The position numbers and the translations under genes were made by a program. From NCBI RefSeq assembly GCF_047948215.1, contig NC_134465.1:45887446-45951445 (forward strand): DNA of 64,000 nucleotides, read 5' to 3'. Position 1 is the stretch's first letter. The number at the start of each line of letters is the position of its first letter. Shown here in pieces: positions 35,104-47,093 of the stretch. The DNA is from Lycorma delicatula. Its lineage: Eukaryota > Arthropoda > Insecta > Hemiptera > Fulgoridae. The notes below the pieces were generated by a model, which worked only from the letters and a program-made list of their open reading frames with translations, searched no databases and was not told the origin of the DNA.

Positions 35104-35699
35104 CTGTTAAAAATAAAAATAAATAAATATATCAAACTATATGCAGTATAATTACAATAACTTTTACACTTTATTATATATTAAATGTACTAGCTAGAAA
35201 ATAGTTTTACAGGTCAGATATCATCCTAAAGAAAAAAGGATGCATCTTTGTAAAAGTTCATCAAGGTTAAAACCAAAAATAAGGTAATTAATTCTACAAT
35301 TTTTATACAGATACAGATATTCAGAATGTTTGAAGCCAATTACTTGTTCTATTATTATTTATCATTTGATTTGATTGTTAATCCAATATACACTGAATTC
35401 AATCAATAACTACATAAAGATGGTGAAGTCAAGACCATTGCATTGGTGTGGTTGGCATATTTTGCTGTCTAATAACCAACCACAGATAGCTGATAACAGT
35501 AAATAAAGACTGTTGAAATATTAAAGATTATTTTAGCCAATATCTAATAATTTGTTTTTATTTATAATAACTTTTTTTTTAATTTCAGTAAAAAGATTAT
35601 GAAAAATACAGAGTGGCACATGAAATGATCCAACATTTGGTTTTGTTTTTAAAAATATTTATTAGAATCGCAATACAGAAAAGTAAAATTCAACGTGTT
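35104..35699. other. tsl upstream region or 5' UTR intron
   Basis: Because an acceptor sits at 35104, this is probably intron between an upstream non-coding exon and coding exon 1. No promoter element can be supported. Confidence 0.5.
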
Positions 35700-37030
35700 T
35701 ACTATACACCTGGAGATTATGTTCTGTTTATCATATGTTCAACTTCAACATGATCACTCATGTCTAGCAACTTCTTCAACACAAACTCCTATGTTGATAA
35801 TAACTTGACACATATCTTTGGTTATCTTGTCGCATGCCTCAATGATCAGCACTCGTAGTTTCATTACTGTACGAGGATGTTTAGGGAAAAAATATTTTTT
35901 CTTTAGAGATTCTAAAAGAAAATAATCACATGAATTCAAATCAGGACTGTTCAGGGATCAGTTCTGTCTACACACAAAATGATTAGGAAACTGGTTGGAA
36001 ATTTACATTAAAAGTTTCACGCAGAAAATCTAAAACAACCTTAGCTGTGTGTGATCTATCGCCATCCTGCATGAACCACTCATTTTCTAATCGAAATCCT
36101 TTGCAAGAAGCTGAGAAACAAAATTATTACGCAGCATGTTTAGGCAATGTTCACCGTTCACTGTCTGTTCAAAAAAGAATGGTCCTATTACACCGTGACT
36201 TGAGATAGTGGCCCATACCGTAACTCTTGGAGCGTGATGCACCTTTTCATGAAGCACATGTGGATATTTGGAAGCTTAAAACAGCAGAATTGTGTGCATG
36301 ATGAACTTTCTCGTCAATTCTCAAAAATTATGGACTAGAAGAGGAAAAACTTGGTAATCAAATAAAAAAATATAATAAAAATAAAAGTGAGTCACATCTC
36401 ACATTTTAAACTTACTTTATTTGGATATTTCTAGAGAAGTTTATTGTAAAGTCATGTCCAACATTTAGGATATAACAGATTCTGTGAATGTTGGCTAACC
36501 ATACTTTATCACATACTACAAACAAACACTATAGGAGTTCATGTTTGAATTTTTGATACTTTACAGAAGTATATGATGATTATGTTATAAAAGAAGTATA
36601 TGATTTTATGTTATAAAATTAAGTTGTGAAGCTTAAAAACATACATTTTGTTTATTAGAAACCCCGTCTAGGTGAAAATGTTCCTCATCTGAAAACCAAA
36701 CATTGTTCAACAATACATCTGTATTGTTGAACTAAGATTAGTTCACAGGTCATTCAGTGAATGCCATTCTTTGATGCTTGTTGTCAACCGTTAATTTAGG
36801 CAACACTGTTATTTTGTACAGATACAAATGCAAATTAGGTTTTAAAATTTGCTGCACAGATTGCCTAGAAATCCCAAGTTGTGGTGCTGATTTGCGCGGG
36901 CTCCTCAGCAACGCTCCTCTGACAGTTTCCACATTCTATATAGAATGTACATTAGCAGGCTGTTCGCGTTTACTCTCAAATACTGAACCATCAGTATTAA
37001 ATATTTCGTAAAGTCTACGTATTGTTTTGA
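35700..37030 (-). pseudogene. Tc1/mariner-superfamily transposase relic, interrupted by repeat E
   Basis: Minus-strand frames run colinearly. IRRLYEIFNTDGSVFESKRE and ETVRGALLRSPRKSAPQLG lie near 37010-36880 (helix-turn-helix). LHLYLYKITVLPKLTVDNKH is next, then NNVWFSDEEHFHLDG near 36700-36660 (first Asp). After the repeat E insertion come VTVWATISSHGVIGPFFFE near 36215-36165, QDGD.., NSCDYFLLESLKKK near 35935-35895 (third acidic region) and ITKDMCQVIINIGVCVEEVA near the C-terminus. Stops are frequent. Without the insertion the length is about 1 kb, normal for this group. Confidence 0.87.
36282..36627. mobile_element. 346-bp insertion of repeat family E, with 11-bp target duplication
   Basis: Flanked by gaagcttaaaa at 36271-36281 and 36628-36638, exact copies. 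The transposase frame is cut at this point and resumes after it. The first ~293 bp match 33328-33623. The last ~50 bp contain a short tandem duplication around gaagtatatgat and tatgttataaaa. Confidence 0.9.
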
Positions 37031-37619
37031 ATAAAGGCGACCACTGAGTTTAAAAGATTAAAGACAGACAGACAAGATTTATGTGCATAGAAATTACTGT
37101 TACAAGAGGTTTACAAACGTAAAAGCCAAAGTCCTTCAGACAAGTTTGTGTTGGTCAAGTAAGCACCTTTACATGAAATTGAATTGATAGTTTAGTTGCA
37201 AGAATAGAAATGAAAACAATAAATGACTTTAAAATACATTACAAATGTGTAGTATTTACATTAATAATAGTAATAGCATTTCTGTTATCCATAATATGTA
37301 ATTTTTGTGTCTTGGTACATGATGAATTTTTGGTGAATTTAATTCAAATTTATTTCATACGTATTTTCAAATTGTATTTTTTTAGTTTGATATCTTAATA
37401 ATTTCAAGCTTTTCATCATTATTAAATAAATATTTACTATGCATGTGTATGTTATTGGAACCTCAAATATAATGTTATCTTTAAAAAGTCCTCCAAAAAC
37501 TCAGAAAAGGTTTTCAAAATAAAAAATGGCTCAGATTATTTTTTAATATTAATTAACACAAAAAAGAATCTAATTATTTTCCACCTTTGTTTTAACATGT
37601 AAAAATAAGAGTAAGTTTC
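37031..37619. other. Non-coding DNA
   Basis: No gene or element recognised. A 62-codon hydrophobic frame at 37210-37398 is AT-driven and not called. Confidence 0.45.
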
Positions 37620-38285
37620 ATTACACTTTCTAAATATATTTACTATCTTTGGGCGTGCCTTTTCTTTTGTTTCCAGTACTTTTTAATTTTGCATGAATGT
37701 TTTTCTCAATTTTGCTGGTTCCATTCTGTTCTTCTTTTCTTGTGGAATCCATCACTGTTTTAAGATTTGTCTGAACAATATTTCATCTTTGCTTCTTTTA
37801 AATCTTTACTGACCTATTTGAACCCTAGTTAATTATGTCCTTGGTTACTATGTTTTTGTTCATTATTATCAAATGTTTGTAGAAGGCAAATCTGAATTTT
37901 CTAATAACATCTGATAGTTCGTCTACCTTGTAACTTCTGGTAAAATTCATAGTTTTTTGTGTTTTCAGACCACCTTTTGCTTTTTAGGGTCCTATTTTCC
38001 TTTCTACGTTTTCAAGTTTGTTTATTTCTCTTTGGTCTAATGTTATGCCGCATAAAATACCTCAGGTCTTACGTTGTTATATAATGTCTCAACCTTAAGA
38101 TTCATTTCTTGTTATGTAGATTCTTGGTCATTCCATAAGCTTTTGTGAGTTTTGTGACCCTGATTTTATTGCTTTCTTTTTATAATATTTGAAGCCATCA
38201 GCTCTCCGATTTTTATCTTGTGCTCAGGTATTTGGGACTATTTTTTATGTTTGTAATGACCTCTTTTACTTTCCCATCTACATAG
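37620..38285 (-). pseudogene. LINE relic (family L-B), C-terminal part
   Basis: Minus-strand text includes GFKYYKKKAIRV, LTKAYGMTKNLHNK, LRHYITT-DLRYFMRHNI, KENRTLKSKRWSENTKNYEF and an IRKRR/YGH-like zone further on, matching in order the post-palm and C-terminal region of the L-B protein. It continues the part at 39155-39500 after an interrupting repeat. Confidence 0.72.
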
Positions 38286-39150
38286 TGCTATAGCAAAGCT
38301 ATATATCTAGCTTTATAAGACTGATTACTATTACTAGACTGTTTATCTATTGTAATTAATCCAATTTGGGCATATACAATTTTCACCAGATCTTTTTGTT
38401 TTAACACCTAAGGAATCCAAAAAACCAGATGGAAATTTTCCGGATGTTAATGTTTGTTTGCACGTGTGTGTGTGTTTGGTATTGGTCTCTAAATCACATT
38501 ATATCTCCAGAACTACTGGACTGATTTTGACCAAACTTGGTCAAATTACCTCTATATATGGAGCACAGATGCCATTAAATTTTCTACTTAAAAGGTGAAT
38601 AGAACGAAGCTGTAGAGCAAGGTTACCCTCAGTATCTTGAGATTTCAACTGGTTAAAATCAAATTTTTCTTAGGTACATTTGTTAACAATTAAAAAATAA
38701 AATATTTGAAAAAAATTTTTTTTGCAAAATCGCATCCCCACCACCATAAAATAATGTTACAGTCGTCTGCTATGTTGTGACATCACAGGCGAGCGGTAGA
38801 ATTAAATAAATGAATAATATTTAAAATATAAAACAATTAAATCAGTCTGGCGATCTCTCGAACTTGATTGCCCGATTTATACGGTACCTGGTGTGTTAAG
38901 CCTCGCAGCTGCACCAGTCTGCTGACCGTACAAGCAAAATTTGTTCTATGTAAGTTGTGAAATTACATTAGTTTAGTTACTGCCAACTGTCGCTGCTAGT
39001 ACCGTCACACTCGAATTAAATACTGTATGTGTGCGTGCTTTAGTTAGAATCATTGAATTAAATAAACAAAAAAATATTATTTTTAAATAAAATGATAAAT
39101 ATGTTAAATTAAGTTGTGTGTGTAAGCCACATCAGAAACAATTGTGTTGT
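38286..39150 (+). repeat. Dispersed repeat (family C) inserted in the LINE relic
   Basis: 38790-39150 matches the reverse complement of about 63460-63805. Shared blocks are tctggcg...tctcgaact, ...tacctgg, ctagtaccg.cacac, gaattaaatac.gtatgtg and gctttagttagaatcattga, then ttaagttgtgtgtaagcc. The left part (38480-38620) has the aactactggactgattttga type of text common at transposon ends. This segment separates two halves of one LINE. Confidence 0.82.
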
Positions 39151-39154
39151 CAGC

Positions 39155-39500
39155 TTTTTTCAAAAGATATTTATAGGCCTGTTTTTTCAGCCTTTAACTT
39201 CATTGTGTTGATCTGCTCTTCGGCTGTTCTTAATTCTTCTGCTTGGATCACGAGATAGTCTCCAAATGTTAAGAAATCTATGAAGAGGGCTTTTCAAGAG
39301 GGTTCCAATCTTACTTTTTCAATTTTCTTTTCTTCTCACTGTTCTTATCATTCCTTGATTACCTTTTACAATATTGCATTAAACAAAATAAGAGGGAATC
39401 CGTCTCCTTGTCTTACTTCTCTTTGAGTCTTGAATGTTTCTGACAGTTCCCCTTTGAACTTTCTTTTGGATTTCATCCAAGATAAAGTAATAAACTTCAC
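39155..39500 (-). pseudogene. LINE relic (family L-B), RT palm part
   Basis: Minus-strand frames: FKGELSETFKTQREVRQGDG then FPLILFNAIL near 39480-39370 (RT block with the RQGD motif), followed by FLTFGDYLVIQAEELRTAEE near 39275-39215, where the catalytic FADD-type box has become FGDY, and KAEKTGL. Degenerate and non-functional. Confidence 0.78.
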
Positions 39501-41149
39501 TACTATATTCTAAATTTATTATCTTTAAATATTAATATAATTAATAAGATATATTTTTTTCATTTCATAATTAACTGTACATTTTGTGATACTTCCCTGA
39601 TCAGTGTTTGATCATGGTTTCTCTTAACTCTCTAGGTTGAGAAAAAATTAGGGAACAGTTCCTTTTTTTAATCTGTGTACTAATATACCTACCCACTTCT
39701 GGCATGATGCATAAAAAATATTATTATTATTATTACGGGTATTATTATTTTTATTATTATTATTACTTATACTACCTACTTCATTTGTATTAATGTACAC
39801 ACATTTATATTTGTATATAATGCCCAGTTTTGTGCCATACAAATCAATTTGATTCTGTAGAGTTAGCTGACTTTTGAATCCCATAAGCATAAAATTAAAA
39901 ATTATATGATATTGAAAATAATGTCATAATTCAAAAGTGTTATGTATTGGTAAGTGTTGTTACCTTTTCTGTCAGTACTGTAGTGTTCTTTATACTATAA
40001 ATAAAACAACAGAAGACTTGTAATGATTTTATGTGTGCATGTATTCGTGTGTGGGGGCATAAAGTTCAAGGTTCACTTTTATTTTGTAGATCAGTATATA
40101 TTATATAATATACAGTAGTAAACATTATTTAAAGTATTCATTCCCATAATTCTTTCTATTAGATAGGTCAAGGTCAACAAATCTCTTAAGTATATAATAT
40201 ACAAATATAAATATGTTCCATTATATATTTCTATACATAAATAATAATAAAAAATTATCACTGGTTAACAAAGGTCAAAGTTTATAATTAAAGAGTTTTA
40301 CTTGAATCTTAAATAGTGTAAACTTTCTCATAAACTGTTCATCAGTTTTTTTTTTTTCATTTTTCATTATTTATTTCCATTTTTCATATTAAATATAATT
40401 AATATTAAACAATAAACAGTTATAAAATTAAAAAAATATCCAAAAATTATAATAAAATATTATAATAAAAAATAAATCATATCCAAAGAGAAAAGAAATC
40501 TTCTCTCTTTCCCTATGTTGATCCTGGATCCTAGTAAAGTCAAGAAAATTTCAACCATTACTAACCAACTGGAAGAATAGTTAAATAATAACACATTTTT
40601 ATACGATGCTTCATGACCTAGGTTTTATAAAATAAAATGTGTGAATTTATGTTTGATGTTACAACTTACATTATCTTTGAAATAATTTATATTTAATGGT
40701 ATTATAGAACACATGTTACTATTATTTTTTTCCAGATAATGCAATATTTCAAAAGTTTGTCATTTTGAAAAATTGGGTAAGATAGATTGATAGAATATTG
40801 GCTTGTTCTGAGCGTAAGTCTGAATAATAAAACAATTATAATACAAAAATTTAACAAAAAAAAACACCAACTATATGAACAGAAATTAAAAAGAATGTTT
40901 ATTAAAAGTTATGTCATCACATTAATTTAAAAAATTATTTAATTTATTTGAAAGAAATAAAAATAATTAAATCATTTGATTGCTTAAATAAAAATAAATA
41001 AATAATAATTTAATTTTTTTTAAATGTTTAAAAATAGCATGAACTCGGACTATATATAGAAAACATATGAAATGTTACTCTTTGTTCATGAAAATTCAAA
41101 ATACAATTTTGATTATTTATCATACTGGGAAGTAAGGTTTCTAAGGTTT
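39501..41149. other. AT-rich non-coding DNA with ATT microsatellite
   Basis: A (TTA)n-type tract lies at about 39719-39770, and poly-T near 40346. No gene seen. Confidence 0.5.
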
Positions 41150-41368
41150 AAATCATAGTAAAGGCAGTTACTTTTATATGGATTTGAATACTAGATCATG
41201 GTACTGTGTTCATTGGTGGTTGGATTTTAATTAACCACACATCTCAAGAACGGTCAACCTGAGACTATACAAGACTACACTTCATTTACATTCATATATA
41301 TCATCTGCATTCATCCTCTGAAGTAATACCTTATGATGGTTCCAGAGGCTAAACATAAAAAGAGAGAA
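41150..41368 (+). mobile_element. SINE family A, 5'-truncated
   Basis: Begins within the region just after box B (catagtaaaggcagttactt), then the normal body and a degraded tail (ccagaggctaaacataaaaa). The tRNA-like head is missing. Confidence 0.85.
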
Positions 41369-42659
41369 GAAGTAATTTAATGAACAGATAACCTTACTGT
41401 TGTTAATATATTCAAAGGAATAAAGTGTGGAAATTTATATTATGTTAAAGTATACTGTGCCCTGATTGGGATTCAAACTTTGTAACTGAAGAACAGAAGT
41501 AATATCAATTAACCTCAAAAGTCAGCAGAGAGGTTATGAATTCTTTTTACCGAATCTATCAATTTCAATGATCCTGTTTTTTCTTCATTTTCTAAAAAAA
41601 ATGTTCCTTTATTGATCTCATAAGGTAAGTACCTTCCAGACAAGTTACATAGAAGCAATAATAAATCTTTTTAAAGGAAAACTGTGATGTACAAAACAAT
41701 TGGAAGGGTTTTTCTCATCATCACTGCTTAGTTTAAGAATAGTAAAAACATAATGAAAGAATGGAACAGACAAAAATTGAATGGTGGCCATTTCATGTTT
41801 TTTTTTACAAAAGTGGCCTACAGATTTCTCCCAAGTAATAATAGTCCCAACCAAAAAATATCACCACCTTGAATTAGGAGCATTTGGCGAATTTTTTCTA
41901 CTGTTTACCATTGAATACTATAGACTACTTTTTGCAACAAGCTGTAAAAAATATAAGATGGCTGACTTTTTGTAGTCTGATTTATCTTTTATGTCAAGAT
42001 TTTTGTTTTCAATGGCGTTTAAAATATGTTACAACCCTTCTATCCGTTTAACATTATTAACCTGCTCTCCTCCCATCTTATATTGAAAAATAGATCATTT
42101 TGATGGAGAAATATCTGCTAAATTTCACTTTTCTATAACTAGAATAGCTATATTGAAGGGGAATGTATGGTGCAAATGTCAAAAATGGGGTATTGGGTTT
42201 TTTAAATCTTTACGTTTTAGAGTCCAATTAGTTGTTCATTTAGACAAAAAAAAAAACACCATGTGCATACATACATATGTGTAACGCACTACTTTAGGCC
42301 TTATATTTTGGCATCGACCAAACTGATTTGGCTCAAATATTTCTATTTCTATATTAATGTTTTTCAAAATTTGTTAAGGGGATGGGTCAATATTGCAAAT
42401 AAACCAATTTCGATTTTCTTAAGAGACATCTTTGAGAAAAATTTATTAAAGCAAATTTATTACCTACAATACATGTATAAATATTCAAAAAGAATGTTTT
42501 TTAGTAATTAACACTCATCTCTTTAAATATTTAAGTTAAAATATAAAAAAAAAAAAATTTGGAAGTTTATACTTCGTATATAGAACTAAGAAATGTCTAC
42601 AATTTGTTTTTTAATTATAGACTTAGACCTAATATGTAAAAATGTTTTTTGAATTTTTT
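41369..42659. other. Non-coding DNA
   Basis: No gene recognised. 42000-42480 has low-complexity text like that at 14 kb and may be old transposon sequence. Confidence 0.4.
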
Positions 42660-43870
42660 TTTTATTTTAGCTTTTATTGAAGGGGGCAAAGTAAAAGCAA
42701 AAGTAAAAAGTAAAAAGAAAAGTATAGGGACAAGGGAAGCAATTTTAGGCCTCAGATTAATAGCAGAAGGAAGCTTAAAGAAAAACAAACCAACATACTT
42801 AGCATTTATAGACCTAGAAAAGGCATTCGATAACGTAGACTGGAATAAAATGTTCAGCATTCTAAAAAAATTAATGTTCAAATATTGAGATAAAAGAACA
42901 ATTGCTAACATTTACAGAAACCAAATAGCAACAGTAATAATTGAAGAACATAAGAAAGAAGCTGTAATAAGAAAGGGAGTACGACAAGGATGTTCCCTAT
43001 TCCCGTTACTTTTTAATCTTTACATGGAACTAGCAGTTAATGATGTTAAAGAAAAATTTAGATCCATAGTAACAGTACAAGGTGAAAAGATAAAGATGCT
43101 ATGATTTGCTGATGATATAGTACCTCTAGCGGAGAGTAAAAAGGATTTAGAAGAAACAGTGAACGGCATGGATGAAGTCCTACGCAAGAACTATGGCGTG
43201 AAAATAAATAAGAACAAAACGAAAGTAATGAAATGTAGTAGAAATAATGAAGATGGACCACTGAATGTGAAAATAGGAGGAATAAAGATTATGGAGGTAG
43301 AAGAATTTTGTTATTTGGGAAGTAGAATTACTAAACATGGACAAAGCAGGAGCGATATAAAATGCCGAATAGCACAGGCGAAACGAGCCTTCAGTCAGAA
43401 ATATAATTTTTTTACATCAAAAATTAATTTAAACATCAGGAAAAGATTTTTGAAAGTATATGTTTGGAGTGTAGCTTTATACGCAAGTGAAACTTGGACG
43501 ATCGGAGTACCTGAGAAGTGAAGATGTTAAAATGTGGTGTTACAGGAGAATGTTAAAAATCAGATGGGTGGATAAAATGACAAATAAAGAGGTGTTGCGG
43601 AAAATTGATGAAGAAAGAAGCATTTGGAAAAATATAGTTAAAAGAAGAGAGAGACTTATAGGCCACATACTAAGGCATCCTGGAACAGTCGCTTTAATAT
43701 TGAAAGGACAGGTAGAAGGAAAAAATTGTGTAGGCAGGCAAAGTTTGGAATATGTAAAACAAATTGTTACGGATGTAGGATGTAGAGGGTATACTGAAAT
43801 GAAACGACTAGCACTAGATATGGAATCTTGGAGAGCTGCATCAAACCAGTCAATAAATAGCAGGAGGTGT
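42660..43870 (+). pseudogene. RTE-like LINE RT relic (family L-A), longest copy
   Basis: Reads from before the palm to the C-terminus: GTREAILGLRLIAEGSLKKN, TYLAFIDLEKAFDNVDWNKM, RKGVRQGCSLFPLLFNLYME, then FADDI preceded by a TGA in place of a normal Arg codon near 43104. It continues with MKCSRNNEDGPLNVKIGG, EEFCYLGSRITK, and after a frameshift near 43500 the tail WVDKMTNKEVLRKIDEERSI, RLIGHILRHPGTVALIL, RGYTEMKRLALD. There is no poly-A end; the last codons drift into flanking sequence. This endonuclease-RT group is common in arthropods. Confidence 0.9.
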
Positions 43871-43874
43871 TAGA

Positions 43875-44689
43875 TTTAGAGAAGATTTTACTAAAGAAAA
43901 TTTGTTAAGCTTAACCTATATATGAATATTTTGAAAAAATTAATTCTTTAAATTTATCTCTGACCTCTAAAAATACATAGCTTATCCTGTTTATATATAT
44001 AAGTAGACATATTTATAATTCTTTTTAAAATTTGCTTTTCAAGTACTTTAATCTCATATCTTATTTAACTCATTATTATTCTTTGTTTATCATAAATTGT
44101 TTGTAACATATTTCATGAGAATCAGCACAGATATTCTGGATTTATAGGTCTCAAAGAAATAAATATATTATTAAGTAATCATACAAAAATGTTCATATTA
44201 GAAAAACAAGTTAATAGAATAATATTTACTTCAAATGGATAATAACTTGTATATAGATTCATATAATTATATTAAATAATAAAACATATTAAATAAATCT
44301 TGTTAACAAGCAAATGAAAGTTTTTATATTAACAAAGGTCATAAAAGGAAACTGTAATTTACTAAGACATTTGCTATCTACTAAACATATTATTTACAAT
44401 TTGCAAAATTTATTTACCAACATATATACATTGAATAAAACTATGTCAATGTCAATATTATATGTATCAGGTATGTAAGAACTGCATATAAAAATTAAAT
44501 AAACCCTATTTAGATGTTTACATGGTTCTTTATCAATAAACATCAGCGTAAAGTATTAACACAAAGGTAGTATAAATAAAATTCAGTTCTTAATATTGTA
44601 CTGATAAAAATGTAAACAAAACAATTAATGCCTGGTTATTTAACATAATTCATAAATAACACTATAATTATAATTAATTAAAAAATAAT
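43875..44689. other. AT-rich non-coding DNA
   Basis: Nothing recognised. Confidence 0.5.
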
Positions 44690-44789
44690 AATAATAAAGT
44701 TTGCAAAAGACGCATGGAATTCAGTATTAACAAATGCAAAATACTTCATGTAACCAGAGGAAAATTCAGACAAGTAGAGACAAACAGGA

Positions 44790-45080
44790 CCCACCAGCTT
44801 GGTCTAGTGGTGAACGCGTCTTCCCAAATCAGCTGATTTGAAAGTCGAGAGTTCCAGTGTTCAAGTCCTAGTAAAGTCAGTTATTTTTACACAGATTTGA
44901 ATACTAAATTGTAGATACTGGTGGTCTTTGGTGGTTGGGTTTCAATTAACCACACATCTCAGGAATGGTCGAACTGAGACTGTGCAAGACTACACTTCAT
45001 TTAAACTCATACATATCATCCTCTGAAGTATTATCTGAAAGGTAATTACCGGAGGCTAAAAAAGGAAAGAGAAAAGAAAG
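44790..45080 (+). mobile_element. SINE family A, full length, inserted in the R2-like LINE
   Basis: cccaccagcttggtctagtg head, box B-like gttcaagtcctag, complete body, tail ggaggctaaaaaaggaaaga. A candidate 8-bp target duplication agagacaa occurs at about 44777 and 45083. The LINE frame resumes afterwards. Confidence 0.92.
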
Positions 45081-45315
45081 CAGAGACAATATAAATACTC
45101 AACATTGAAACACTTGAAAACATGAAACCACAGGAAACATACAAATGCCGCAGTTTTGAACATAATACAAGCATAGATTGCAAAAATATTAAAGAATGGT
45201 TTAAAAAGAGATACAAACATAGTCTAGCCGGTGTACTCAAATTAAAACTTAAGCCAAAAACATCATCAAGGCAATAAATACATACCAGTCCCAGTTCTAA
45301 CATACTCCTTTGGTG

Positions 45316-45709
45316 TAATTAAATGATCAGACAGATCTAGAAGATCTAAACCGTCTGAACAGAACTAAACTAATATACAACCATAAATTACATCCAAATT
45401 TGTGCATTGAAAGAATTACAATTATCTGGAAAGAAAGAAGAAGAGGACTTGCAAATCTAAAAATATTACACAACAAGCAAATAGAAAACCTAACATCTTA
45501 TTTCAAAAACCATAATTAAATGGTCAGACAGATCTAGAAGATCTAAACCGTCTGAACAGGATTAAACTAACATACAACCATAAATTACATCCAAATTTGT
45601 GCATTGAAAGAATTACAATTATCTGGAAAGAAGGAAGAAGAGGACTTGAAGACCTAAAAATATTACACAACAAAATAAATATAAAATAAATATGACGAGG
45701 GTATTGGAA
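45316..45709. repeat. 197-bp tandem duplication within the R2-like LINE
   Basis: taattaaatg.tcagacagat begins at 45316 and again at 45513. The copies share gatctagaagatctaaaccg and more, through gaagaagaggactt. They differ by several substitutions, so the duplication is not recent. Confidence 0.9.
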
Positions 45710-45965
45710 AGTTGGTACCACGCTACGACAAATGTCTAAATCGGAGTGGCGACTATGTAGAGAAATAGCGTAACTATGTAAGTACTTGTTACAAATAAAA
45801 ACTTTTTTATTTCACAGTGGTTTTAATTTTGTGACCGATTGGACCTTGAAAAAAAATAATCCTTGTATCATATTTTAATTTTTTTACAGTCCTTTTTCTT
45901 TGCACCTTCTATTGATCCTTCTAGTATTGTTTTACTCTTGTGTTTATAGTTTATAAATAAATACA
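45690..45965 (+). pseudogene. mariner 3' fragment inserted in the R2-like LINE
   Basis: Reads GIGKLVPRYDKCLNRSGDYV then EK and stop near 45760, the typical mariner transposase C-terminus, followed by about 200 bp of 3' non-coding sequence. It separates the LINE duplication from the later LINE part. Confidence 0.78.
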
Positions 45966-46529
45966 CAACAATATTACACAACAAAATATTACACATCTTA
46001 TTTCAAAAACAAAAATACATCACTCCACAAAGCAGTTAACAAAGCTGACTAGCAATATACACCACTCGATCTACAACAAAATGACACTCATAACACCTGT
46101 AAAACCACAGCAAAATATAATAAAGAATCATGGGCAGGAAAAGCCCTCCACAGTAATCACTACAACATAATCCAAGACCCAAACGTAGACCATAATTATA
46201 TTATGAGGAAAGTGTTGCCTAAACATAGACTGAACATATCATATCAATGGCTTACAATATGACAACTATTCCCAGAAACTGAAGTATTTTCACTAGCCGT
46301 AAAAGATAAAGTAATAACCATGAAAAACTACAGAAAGTACATCACAAAAGAGAACATAGAAACAGATATGTGCAGAAAATGCCTACAATTCAAAGAAACT
46401 ATCGAACATATAACAGTAGGTTGTTGTAAAATACTAGCTGGAACAGACTACATTGAAAGACACAACACAGTGGTGAAAATAATTCACCAAGAACTTCACT
46501 AAAAAAACATAAAATTTCATCATCTACTT

Positions 46530-47092
46530 TAAAAAAATCCATGAATTGTGTGTGTGTGTGTGCATGTGCCTCCTAATCTTGTCCGATGAAAATCTCTTTC
46601 AACCAAGCAAAACTTTAAGGTAAGGAAACAAGAAAAAGTTGCTTGGGACCAGATCTGGAGAATACGGTGAGTGGTCAACCAATTCGAAGTGCAATTCGTG
46701 AATTTTATCCATGGCGAACGTCAAAGTGTGAGCAGACCCATTGTCCTGATGGAAAAGCACTTTCTTCTTCTGCAAGTGTGGACATTTTGCAATTTCTATC
46801 TACAGCTTGTCAAGTAATGATGCGTAATACTATCATGTTACTGTTTTACGTTTTTGAAGATAATAGATAAAATTCTGTTATTATTCCTAAAAACAGTTGC
46901 CATCACTTTCCGGCCAATGAAACCATCTTTGTCTTTTTCAAACCAGGTTCACCCTTTGCAGACCACTATTTTGACTGTTGTTTTGTCTCAGGAGTGTAGT
47001 GGTGGATCCATGTTTCACCTACAGTTATCAATCGAGGTAAAAAATCTTACTTGTTTTGCTTAAACTGCTCCAGCAGATCCTTGGAAATATTA
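46530..47092 (-). pseudogene. mariner transposase relic
   Basis: Minus-strand frames: TVGETWIHHYTPETKQQSK near 47030-46970 (first catalytic Asp changed to Gly), KGEPGLKKTKM, then AHTLTFAMDKIHELHFELVD near 46725-46670 and SPDLVPSNFFLFPYLK-like text with shifts near 46660-46600 (third Asp region). It ends in a (TG)n tract at 46545-46565 and abuts the L-A LINE at 47094. Several stops. Confidence 0.83.
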
Positions 47093-47093
47093 G

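Larger units (their letters stand above)
44690..46505 (+). pseudogene. R2-clade-like LINE relic (C-terminal half)
   Basis: Starts with RRMEFSINKCKILHVTRGKF at 44700-44775, is cut by a SINE, then resumes with PQETYKYLGFEHNTSIDCKN at 45130. IIKAINTYTSPVLTYSFGVI is near 45260-45320. Later parts are DPNVDHNYIMRKVLPKHRLN and an open frame at 46320-46502. That frame holds CRKCLQFKETIEHITVGC, a CCHC motif (C-x2-C-x8-H-x4-C) at about 46371-46425 like the one before the endonuclease in R2-type LINEs, and KIIHQELH. A 197-bp tandem duplication (45316-45709) and an inserted mariner piece disrupt it. Confidence 0.8.

Noticed and set aside
36705..36732. Perfect 12-bp inverted repeat in a transposase relic
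   Set aside because: The bases encode an expected part of the transposase (NNTDVLLNN); the symmetry is explained by the coding sequence.
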